Source: Anadara kagoshimensis (taxonomy: Eukaryota > Mollusca > Bivalvia > Arcoida > Arcidae). From it: a DNA stretch of 64,000 nucleotides. The notes below the pieces were generated by a model, which had not been told where the DNA came from, made no database searches, and worked only from the letters and a program-made list of their open reading frames with translations. Below are positions 55,225 to 64,000 of this stretch, one piece after another. The stretch covers positions 33,820,172 through 33,884,171 of the forward strand of contig CM037861.1 in assembly GCA_021292105.1 (NCBI GenBank), given 5' to 3'. The position numbers and the translations under genes were made by a program. The stretch's first letter is position 1. Every line of letters starts with the position of its first letter.

Positions 55225-56450
55225 TTCTTGCCTTTTACTTAATGATATCCATGAAAACTTAGTTTGACAATCGCCATGTTTGTCTGTACGTCTGTTTGTC
55301 TTTTTTAAAATCGTGCCTGCTCATTTACCAATGAATTTTGATAAAAATGTATACCAACAAAAGTCAACACGTAACACATTTAGGTACGCCGTACATACGA
55401 ATGTTTGTCAAAGGTCGCTTTATAACCTTAACGTCTATCGACGGGTTTTGGTCAAATTTGGAACAATTTATATTAACAAAAGACGGTGTGTCTCGTACCA
55501 CATTTAGGTATGTAGGTTAAAGGTCAAGTCCTCAAGGTCAAACTTAAGTTTCAATGTCCAAACGTCTGCTATATAACTTGAATATCTATCGATGTATTTT
55601 AATCAAACTTAACACAATGTATATCAAAATGAGGCGTTGTATCGCGTACCACATTTAGGTATGTAGGTCAAAGGTCAAGTCCTTAAGGTCAAACCTTAGT
55701 TTCAATGCCCAAACGTCCACTTTATAGCTTGAATATCTATCGATGAAATTTAATCAAACTTGGAACAATCCATATCAACATGAGGCGATGTGTCTCGTAC
55801 CACATTTAGGTATGTAGGTCAAAAGGTCAAGTCCTCAAGGTCAAATCTTAGTTTCAATGCCCAAAATGTCCGCTCTTTAACTTCAACATCTATCGATGTA
55901 TTTTAATCAAACTTGACACAAATGTATATCAAAATGAGGTGGTGTGTTTCGTACCACATTTAGGTATGTAGGTCAAAGGTCGAGTCCTCAAGGTAAAACC
56001 TTAGTTTTAATGCCCAGACGTCCGATCTATAACTTGAATATCTATCGGTGTATTTTAATCAAACCTGACCAAAATGTATATTAACATGAGGCGTTGTATC
56101 CGTACCACATTTAGGTATGTAGGTCAAAGGTCGAGTCCACAAGGTCAAACCTTAGTTTCAATGCCCAAACGTCCACTCTATAACTTGAATATCTATCGAC
56201 GTAATTTAATCAAACTTGGAACAATTCATATCAACAAGAGACGATGTTCGCTTACTACATTTAGATTTGAAGGCCAAAGATTAATGGCACAAGTTCAAAT
56301 CTGATTTTCGAAGTCCAAAAAACACCATATCCGCTCTATAACTTCAACACCTATCGATAGATTTTAATCAAACTTGGAACAAATTTAGTTTAAACCAACA
56401 TAAGCTGGTGCGTCACGGACTACATTGATGTCTTTAGGTCAAAGGTAATA
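55225..56450 (+). repeat. Family E repeat with a 151-bp tandem array
   Basis: After GTCTGTACGTCTGTTTGTC come about seven units of roughly 151 bp. The marker CATTTAGGTA falls at 55501, 55652, 55803, 55957 and 56108, with a diverged form at 56258. Each unit carries CTATCGATG, GAGGCGATGTGTCTCGTACC and GTAGGTCAAAGGTCAAGTCC. Small frames here are incidental. Confidence 0.85.
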
Positions 56451-57044
56451 ATTCATTAGTGATATCACGAATTTGAGAATTTTTTACATCACTAAGTAAA
56501 TTAGTGATATAAAAAATACCGAATGAATAGTAAAATAAAAGGTGGCCAGGAATACATTATATAGTGTACCGGTTTGATTCACCGCACAGTGTAAAAGGTT
56601 GTCAAGGATCAAAATAATTACAAATGTTGTCAAATGTGTGTCCACACACATGCATATTTTGCGTTCAGAAGAAATACGACAATGAGGGAAATAACTGCAT
56701 TTCGAATTCTTTGGAATTGGGTTTAAACCGAATATAGTGCTTTTGGTTTTGGAAAACATACATTGTATTATTGCAAGTTATATAGTCTTCCATTCTCGGA
56801 GTGATTTTACAAGTTTCAAAACAGTACAATATCGATATACATATTAACTATTTTTTCTAACATTCAAAGAGATACAACTCATACATACTAAGATTGCCCT
56901 AAACAACACGTGCACCACGACAAGAGCTAGGTCTATGGATGTTTTCCTATACCCAGCTGTATCATATATCTGACAACCGAAAGTCTGATTGCCCGAGTCA
57001 CTTTAAATATCTTAGGCACGATTAGTGGAAGAGAATAATGGGGG

Positions 57045-57470
57045 GTTTACATCACCAGAGTCAAGATTCTTCTATTTACCGAGGCGGTCAGTTGAGGGAT
57101 GGTGTAAAAAACGGAGTGCTCGGAGAAAAGCCGCCTTCCTTCGACGAGCAATCGGGTAAACTTTCTAACAATGGGATATACCCCGAGTGGTGACATGTGC
57201 TAACTTTTAGCACAGTCAAACCTGTCTATAAAGGCCACCCATAGGAAACAATAAAAGTGGTTTTATGGACAGGTAGCCTTTATATAGAGCTTCAAATTGC
57301 ATGAATAAAGAGTAATTTGGAAAGAATTTTACTGGCCTTTTTTGGCAGGTGGCCTCTATGGGCAGGCGGCCTTTGTATATTTCGTAAAAAATTAACATGA
57401 CAGTGGGACCCGAACCGTAAATGCGCACTTTAGACCATCAGACACGAGATCTAAAGGCTAAGTAGGGGAT
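57045..57470 (-). mobile_element. Family C SINE broken by a CAGTC-type MITE
   Basis: 57045-57190 matches the family C tail and body (minus strand). Near 57208 CAGTCAAACCTGTCTATAAA begins, a MITE-like stretch to about 57404. GACCCGAACCGTAAATGCGC, resembling the SINE head region, then resumes. The exact junctions are unclear. Confidence 0.5.
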
Positions 57471-57986
57471 TGTTATATGGTACGATGTATTTACATGTAT
57501 TTTAAAACCATTTTTCTAATCATATTTGTTAACTAGTCGATAGTTAAGTGGTGGAATCTTGGGTAAGCCATCTCTTTTAAATCTCTGTTCGCTCTGTGTC
57601 ATTTAAAGGACTTGCCGTATATTACCAGTAATTTTAACATTTATATTGGTGGGCATTTCATAAAATTATGAAAATTATTTAATCTTAAATTAAGCTCCTG
57701 TAACTTGTGGTTTAACATATCTTGGGAATAAATAGTATGTGGGAATGTCAGTTTTACAGCAACCAATCAATTACAGAGTTATCTCGCTTGTCTCATTATA
57801 TTATTGGTAGTATTTACTTCCACGAAGAAAATCAGTTGGAAAATAGAAAAAATAGATATGGCTTTTGGTAAAATTCGGCGTTGTTTCCTAATATCAGTAT
57901 ATCGAACAGGGAAAACCATATCTAACGGTGACCTTATTTTTAGACTTACTAATGGTTGAAAGAACCTATACAACCTTCAACTTTAG
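57471..57986. other. AT-rich DNA before the galectin-like exon
   Basis: No feature recognised, except that CTATACAACCTTCAACTTTAG at its end is a reasonable splice acceptor. Confidence 0.4.
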
Positions 57987-58096
57987 AAGCCCTCTTGCCA
58001 ATGACGCTGGGAGGTGTCAAGGACGGACCCACACTCAAGCTCTATGGAATCCCGATGACCGATGACGACCCCCTCTGTGTATCCATTCAGTGTTCC
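57987..58096 (+). CDS. Galectin-like exon (partial)
   Basis: Behind an acceptor-like CAACTTTAG the frame (phase 1 in) reads ALLPMTLGGVKDGPTLKLYG, then IPMTDDDPLCVSIQCS. This fits the first strands of a galectin carbohydrate-binding domain (P-x-x-L-GG-x-x-x-G-x-x-L-x-x-x-G-x-P, then the acidic loop and the strand ending in Q-C-G/S). The sugar-binding HFNPR and WGxER blocks are not in the window downstream. No clear donor follows: a 26-bp inverted repeat around a CAT run starts 30 bp later and may have damaged the exon. Gene fragment or part of a gene running beyond 64 kb. Confidence 0.5.
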
Positions 58097-58125
58097 TTTA
58101 CTAGATTATTTAGCATAGTACCTCT

Positions 58126-58157
58126 TAGTAGTATACTATCCAACTTATATTATACTG

Positions 58158-58204
<47 letters not shown>

Positions 58205-58241
58205 TATTTTAGAAAAATATAAGTTGGATAGTATACTACTA
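58126..58241. repeat. Perfect 26-bp inverted repeat around (CAT)n
   Basis: TAGTAGTATACTATCCAACT and six more bases at 58126-58151 recur inverted without mismatch at 58216-58241, enclosing about 15 CAT units. It could fold into a hairpin, or is a very small MITE. Confidence 0.9.
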
Positions 58242-58392
58242 TTGAATCAAAATAAAATTATTACACATTTCTTAAAATTTTATAGATGACATAGACATAC
58301 AAGGATTGTTACTTCATAAAGGATTATTTTTAATATTTAAACGTATAAATGTATGGACCAATTGTTGTTAAAAGTGAGATTGTTGCAGCCCT

Positions 58393-58470
58393 GTAACAAC
58401 TCCTAATGAAGTCCAATGCCTAATGAAGTCCGGACTTCGTTAGGCGTTGGACTTTATTAAGAGTTGCTAC
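58393..58470. repeat. 78-bp near-perfect palindrome without loop
   Basis: The centre AAGTCCGGACTT lies between 58431 and 58432. The arms CAACTCCTAATGAAGTCCAA and onward pair over about 36 bp with a few changes. Confidence 0.9.
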
Positions 58471-58719
58471 ACAACCCTCCAATTGTACAACACTGCTAAG
58501 GAACCCTGTGGGACCCCTATATGTAGTAACTACCACAAATGTAGTAACGGTCACAAATGTAATAAAATTGTGTCACATATGTAGTAACGAACCACAAATG
58601 TAGGAACGACCGTTACCACAAATGTAGTAACAATTTTTGTTACCACAAATGTAGTAAATGAAAACCGCTATATGTAGTAACGAAAATTTCGAAATCTGAA
58701 CGTTAGAAACCAACATTTA

Positions 58720-58830
58720 AGGTGCGTTCTAACCCGATAGAAGTGACTTTTAACGCGTTAGAAGTGACTTTTAACTCGATAGAATGGAATTCTATCCTGA
58801 TAGAAGTGGCTCTGATTCCGATATAAGTGA
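58720..58830. repeat. 18-bp degenerate repeat
   Basis: Four or five units of CGATAGAAGTGACTTTTAA. Confidence 0.6.
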
Positions 58831-59611
58831 CTTTATGAAATACCAAAGAAAAATATATGTATAAATTGTTAATTTTGCTGGGTTTTTTCTATTTACTTGA
58901 AAACAATTAGTGTCACATAAAGCGGCACATTACAAAATGATTAGCATAACATGTAATAGTAATTCAGATATAAATGTAATAAATAACTACTAGTATCTGA
59001 TAATCCTTGTAAGGTTGTTACCCCTGTACCTATGTTATGTATTATGCGATGAGCGATAATGCCAATTGGCCTCTTATTTTCAATATACTTCGGTTTGTAA
59101 AGTACATGTAAAATTCAGTTTTTAAATTTAAGTTTCTGGGTTTTCTGTATTTTTGCAGATTTAAGTAGGGTACATGTATTGATTATTATACTCCACGGCA
59201 CTTAAGATGTAGGAAGTATAATGCTGTTGGTCGGTCCCTCCGTCCGTCCATCAGTCAATTATAAGTTTTCCGCATTCTTTCCTAAACACTTTCAGATAGA
59301 GTTTTTGAATGGGAGTCAATCACAATGAGTTGCAGATCAAGTTAACGTTTTGTTTTACTACGGATCCGATCCTTTGCAATTGTCTTTGATAATTTTATTG
59401 AAATACTAGTAACAGTTTTCTGCAGTTTTTTTTGTAATAGCTTGCACATATTGAACTGATTTGTCATATAGGTCTACCATAATGTGTTACAGATCAAGTT
59501 CACGTTTCATTTTGCTTCGCTGAAATTTGTTTTTACGATGACTACACTTGATTTGGTCCAATATGTGGGAGCAACCTCACAAAGGTTTTTGTAATATTTG
59601 CTGATTTTTAT

Positions 59612-59613
<2 letters not shown>

Positions 59614-59661
<48 letters not shown>
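59614..59661. repeat. (CT)n microsatellite
   Basis: 24 uninterrupted CT units directly at the 5' end of the LINE fragment. Confidence 0.95.
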
Positions 59662-59665
<4 letters not shown>

Positions 59666-60823
59666 GCATTTACAATACTTCGTAAATATCAATGGTAAAT
59701 TTCATGTGTCTCAATTACAATTAGCATCACAAGGTAGAAAATCTCTGTATTCCTTGAAATGTAAAACTAAAAAGTTGTGTTTAAATATTAGAACTTTATT
59801 GTCGCTTTTTGACACATATGTTACTAGTGTTTTATTGTATAGTTGTGAAATTTGGGGTTATCATAGTGCTCAAGCTGTAGAGCGGGTTCATTTAGATTTT
59901 TGCAAAAGCATCCTTGGCGTTAAAAGTTCTACTGTCAATGCTATGGTATATCTCGAGCTTGGCAGAGCCCCATTATTAGTTACAAGAAAGTTACGCATGT
60001 TCAAATATTGGTTTAAATTGTTAACATCATCAAATAGTATATTGTATTCTGTATATAATTGTCTTTTTGAACTTGCAAACAAAACCCATACAAATTTGCA
60101 AATGTGGCCAAATATCATAAGGAAAGAACTATACAGTCTTGGTCTAGGGTATAGGTGGTTAAATCAGTATAATCTTTGTATTGATGAATGTTTTTTTAAT
60201 CATCAAGCAAAGACTTATGGATAACTGTACACAAGAATTACTTGGTATTGTACAACAGTCCCCCAAATGTGTCATTTATAGGTATTTAGTAGATAATTTC
60301 ACTCTCCAATATTACTTATGCAAACCCATACCCCAACATTTTAAAAAATTAATTACAAAAATCAGGTTATCTTCACACTGTCTTTCAGTAGAATCCGGCA
60401 GGTATCACAATATAGAAAGAAAAAAGACTTTGTCAGTTCTGCTTACCCCCTAGCATCGAAGATGAATATCATTTTATACTTGTATGTCCTGCTTACGCCA
60501 CAATCCGCAAACAACTTATTAAATCATATTACTGGCAAAAACCCTCTGCTTTTAAACTAATTCAGCTGTTGTCTGTTAATAATGTAAAACAATTAAGTAA
60601 TTTAGGTAAATTTTTATTCCGGGCGTTTAAATTAAGAAATAACCAAAATGCAATAATTTAATCTGTTGGCATTTCTCCGTATTATTACTATAATATTTGT
60701 TTTGAGTGTATTGCTTGTACATTGTTATTCATGTATGTATGTATGTATTTTGTATTTCTTTTGTTATATACATGTTCCAATACGTTATATAACTTTCGGA
60801 AATAAAGATTGAATTGAATTGAA
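59662..60823 (+). pseudogene. 5'-truncated non-LTR retrotransposon (LINE) 3' end
   Basis: Frames with shifts encode the C-terminal part of a LINE ORF2 after the reverse transcriptase core: VLLYSCEIWGYHSA, then ERVHLDFCKSILGVKSST and MVYLELGRAPL, and, after frame changes, EDEYHFILVCPAY and LSNLGKFLFRAFKLR. This resembles the terminal region of LINEs common in mollusc genomes. A 3' UTR ends at AATAAAGATTGAATTGAATT. The 5' part is missing, as is usual for LINE copies. Confidence 0.85.
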
Positions 60824-60924
60824 ATATCGTTATTGAAGTATATGAACTGCATTTTATAAGATGTGTTAGTCTGTAAAAAAGAACGTCTGTAATCATATAT
60901 GGTGTATCTTGTTCTTTCGCCATT

Positions 60925-61135
60925 ACGAATGAAAGTCACGGTTCTTACGGATGGGAACTTAAAAACAAACGAGGTCCCGTGTCACGGTGGGCTTTGCACG
61001 CTAAAGAACCCTGCTGTATAATGCCATCAGCGCAACCCACATGCAAAATTTCTGCACCTTCGCCTATAGCTGGCGACGTCTCGATATAAGTAATATTTTT
61101 GACTGGGACGTTAACACCATTACTCAACTCTAAAC
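60925..61135 (+). mobile_element. Family B SINE, 5'-truncated
   Basis: It has GGTCCCGTGTCACGG, TAAAGAACCCTGCTGTATAA, CGACGTCTCGATATAAGTAA and TTGACTGGGACGTTAACACC. Confidence 0.75.
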
Positions 61136-61397
61136 TCTTGTACCCTGCTTAGTGTTTAAGTGCACTTCTCACAGGCTAGTTGCGTACCCAGTCCGCTAGA
61201 AACAGATCATAGTGTGGTACAAATGTACTTCTTTAAGGTTTTCTCTTTGTCTGCGGTTTAAATTAAGTTAAAATAATTAGATTGTTTTATTTTGTTACTA
61301 AATTCACAGCTTATTATTTTTAATTTGCATTGCTATGGTGGGTGTCCAGTTGCCTGCTGAATATTGCAATTTGACCAACTAGATGATCAGTGCACCT

Positions 61398-61401
61398 CCC
61401 C

Positions 61402-61456
<55 letters not shown>
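61398..61456. repeat. C25-A34 homopolymer junction
   Basis: An uninterrupted C run passes directly into an uninterrupted A run. A second C13 run lies near 61541. Confidence 0.9.
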
Positions 61457-61461
<5 letters not shown>

Positions 61462-61724
61462 CAAATAAGCAATTTGGCGTTTTCTAAGTTGTAAGTGATG
61501 GCGTTGTATTTTGTTTTTGGTCTAGTTATGTACGCATCTACCCCCCCCCCCCATTTCACCCCACCCACACGAAGTCATCTGATCACTCTGTATTAATTGA
61601 AGCACTACAAACTGTCTATTTTGATTTGTACAAAGGTTACATATTTTTAAGACTTTTGATAAAAATACAAATCTCAATGTCGATCCGACGTCATGTAATT
61701 TGCATGAGTTAATTGAATGAATGT

Positions 61725-61935
61725 TCCACTTATATCAAGGCTTCACCAGCTATATGCAAAGTGGCAGAAAGTTTTACCCATGGAGTGCAATGGAATGCGC
61801 TAGGGTTCTTTAATGCGTCACACCTGGTTTTAGGGTCTTTTCCAAATTACCCTAATGGCTTTCATTTTAAACTACCATTTTTAAGTCTTGGTCAGACCCT
61901 GCCCGGGTTGCGAACCCACGAACCTTCCTGGAAGT
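61725..61935 (-). mobile_element. tRNA-derived SINE, family B
   Basis: On the minus strand it has a B-box region GGTTCGTGGGTTCGCAACCC, CAGGGTCTGACCAAGACTTA and the body AAAGAACCCTAGCGCATTCC. The tail ends TTGATATAAGTGGAAC. Confidence 0.65.
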
Positions 61936-62566
61936 GGAATATTAAACAAACCATAACAAATAAATAGAACTCAACCCGTCAAAGATGGGGTGTGACCAAA
62001 AAAAATCTCTTCGAAGCGGCGACTTATAAATGTACTGGGGACGTGAAATTCATCTCGGGACTTCCTTGTAGTAGCCTTGTCAGAGGTGAAAATGACTGTT
62101 AACATGAACATGAACCGTGATATTCCACATCGTTATGAGTAGCTTAGAACTGAAAAATCGACTTGCATTTAACTCTGGCTAAACATGGTTGAAACCGAGG
62201 AATAATATGGGTTTGGGGTTTCATTCCTTAAATTACCCGACAGATATACCTTAAATTACCTGGCAGAGAAACCACAGTGCTTGTCATTAATTAACACTAG
62301 CCTAGATATTACCCATTTTGAAAAAAAATATATTTTATCATTTTTAAAATATTACTACATTTGTGGTAAAATTAATTTGTTACATTTGTGGTAAAATTTT
62401 GTTGCTACATTTGTGGTAAAATTTTGCTACATTTGTGACCAACATTTACTACATATGTGACAAACCTTACTACATTTGTGGTTCGTTACTACATATGTGA
62501 CACAATTTTATTACATTTGTGACCGTTACTACATTTGTGGTAGTTACTACATATAGGGGTCCCACA

Positions 62567-63181
62567 AACCCGACTGACTGACACCCCAGAGTCTGGAGTT
62601 TTGTGACTAGTGTATAAACTTGTCCTTTATTGTTCTGACTTGTTTGGATGTTTCTATAGTTTACCTACATTGCGTTTTGTTCTCTGTTCTGTTAGTAGTT
62701 GCCAAGTACATGCATTGGTAAATAAGGTATGCGTGACTTACTTTTCACGGTACAATGTATGAAAGTGGATGTTAACATTGTTGTATATCAGTACACTTCT
62801 ATAAAGGTCATGTGGTGAATAAAAATAGGTCACTGTGACCTACTTTCACAGTTAAGTGATTTTATGTTTTTATCCTACAACATCTCATTTTATACATAGA
62901 TATGAATGTAATTTGGTATAAGTAAATCTTTGGAAAAGTCATATGAAGAAAAGAGAATAGATCATTTTGACATAATTTTATCATCGGCAAAAGAACACTT
63001 CTGTCGGTCTCGTGTAATGACTCGTTGCAGATGAAACAGTTTTTAATTAATAGGAGAATTACATGTAGTGACGGTCCATGCTAACAAAGAAACACAAACA
63101 TGCCGGCCCATGTTTAAATCATCAGAAAGAAGAAGAAAAACTGGCAATTTAAATTAAAACACATGGCCTTACGATAGAGAA
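62567..63181. other. Intergenic DNA
   Basis: No gene recognised; see the AGGTCA palindrome at 62827. Confidence 0.45.
62827..62841. promoter_or_regulatory. Perfect AGGTCA inverted repeat (IR3)
   Basis: AGGTCA-CTG-TGACCT matches the consensus steroid-receptor palindrome (estrogen response element) at all 12 specified bases. No gene is identified next to it, so a regulatory role is unproven. Confidence 0.35.
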
Positions 63182-63358
63182 GTAAAGCCGGGTTTTCCAG
63201 AAGGGTGGTCACTTCCTGTTTAGCTAGCTACACTCGCCAGGTGAGAATGAATGGAATTATGGGACTTGAAGTAAAGCCGAGTTTTCCAGAAGGGTGATCA
63301 CTTCCTGTTTTGCTAGCTACACTCGCAAAGTGAAAATGAATGGAATTATGGGACTTTA
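63182..63358. repeat. 89-bp tandem duplication
   Basis: Two units from GTAAAGCCGGGTTTTCCAGA to ATGGAATTATGGGACTT, with several substitutions. Confidence 0.85.
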
Positions 63359-63470
63359 AATATATCCGGGATAATTTTTGGATAGAGATTCCGAAGATTA
63401 ATTAACTTTGAAGTCAAGTACCTCAACATTACCACTCAAAATGTCAAACGATTTGATCTTTATGTTCTCG

Positions 63471-63914
63471 CTACTTACCATCATTACTCAAGTGTTTATA
63501 TATAAATAGATAAGTAATTGTAATATAATGAAAAACATCAGGATATGTCGAAAATATTAACCGGCAAGGGGCAAAATCAAGTTAATCACTTCATCATACA
63601 TAATGTCTTTCTTGATGTGGGAACCGTTTTTGTTATTCCTTTCTCGATATAGAAAAATCTTCATCTTTATATTAATGATTTATTTTATATCTAAAATTAT
63701 TAAATGAAAACACCGCATATATGAAGTTTAAGCCGAGAGCTAAATCGGGTTAAATTGCTTCTTCAACCACGGAATTAAAAAAAACATTTCCTTATTTCAT
63801 CTTATCATCACCATCATCATCGTCGTAGTCGTCATCATCATCATCATCATCATCATCGTCAAGACTTTTACTTATCTATTTATGTATCAACACTTGAGTA
63901 ATGATGGTAAGTAG
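63471..63914. mobile_element. 444-bp TIR element
   Basis: CTACTTACCATCATTACTCA and the following bases (about 46 bp, to AGATAAGT) recur inverted at 63869-63914 with few mismatches. The centre has a CATCAT run (63808-63858) and no coding content. Confidence 0.75.
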
Positions 63915-64000
63915 ACTGTTGAAAGAATATAAAAGAATTAACTTATAAAGTATATTCGCCGAGCCTTTTGTCACATGCACCTCATCAAAACAAGTTCATG

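Larger units (their letters stand above)
58507..62566. mobile_element. 4.06-kb long-TIR (foldback-like) element
   Basis: The left end TGTGGGACCCCTATATGTAG and the right end CTACATATAGGGGTCCCACA are inverted copies. The identity continues for about 95 bp through ACTACCACAAATGTAGTAAC and CACATATGTAGTAACGAACC. Both arms are built from 15-18-bp ACCACAAATGTAGTA units. AACCC flanks both sides (58502-58506, 62567-62571). The interior holds a truncated LINE, SINE pieces and poly-C/A; no transposase of its own is seen. Confidence 0.65.

Noticed and set aside
50850-58096. Direct splicing of the 50850 exon to the galectin-like exon
   Set aside because: Exon 50850-50912 ends in phase 0, while the galectin frame needs one base from the previous exon. 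Direct joining gives a stop within a few codons.
58507-62566. LTR retrotransposon, because the ends are TG...CA with a 5-bp flanking repeat
   Set aside because: The terminal repeats are inverted, not direct, and no gag, pol or primer-binding site is seen.

Overview
The window is nuclear genomic DNA of an animal, most likely a bivalve mollusc. It is AT-rich, its genes have introns with GT-AG splice sites, and it is crowded with short non-autonomous mobile elements. The bivalve call rests on Helentron-like elements with a 145-bp core array (like bivalve pearl elements), a tRNA-headed SINE with a Meta-SINE-like middle domain, and a receptor tail of YDH-type tyrosine repeats. The species cannot be fixed from the sequence alone.

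One complete protein gene is visible. It lies on the minus strand (41815 down to 20051). Nine exons, all with GT-AG junctions and matching phases, encode 585 residues: signal peptide, C-type-lectin-like half domain, eight-cysteine WSC domain, two short cysteine-rich exons of identical length, Thr-rich stalk, one membrane helix, and a 249-residue cytoplasmic tail with four 16-residue YDHT repeats. A TATA-like box lies about 130 bp upstream of the start and AATAAA lies just after the stop. Its introns hold most of the repeats between 20.8 and 41.7 kb. To its right are two weaker plus-strand pieces: a possible first coding exon at 50850-50912 and a galectin-like exon at 57987-58096. These two cannot be joined directly because the phases do not fit.

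Layout: 1-20 kb holds no convincing gene. It carries four Helentron-like elements, a TIR element with an 8-bp target duplication, SINEs, three minisatellites (20, 22 and 27 bp units), a nested MITE pair and two TA-flanked MITEs. 20-42 kb is the lectin/WSC receptor gene; its introns contain the largest Helentron-like element, a tandem triplication (32.6-37.0 kb), a dead Tc1/mariner transposase and several SINEs. 42-50 kb holds two copies of a 2.2-kb dispersed element, one of them invaded by a 1-kb Tc1/mariner copy. 50-64 kb holds SINEs, MITEs, a long CAT microsatellite, a second large tandem-array repeat, a 4-kb long-TIR element enclosing a truncated LINE, and a terminal TIR element.

The most striking non-genic signal is that each 145-bp core unit of the Helentron-like elements carries four clustered nuclear-receptor half-sites. 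Five elements together place about 45 such clusters in the window, 19 of them inside an intron of the receptor gene.
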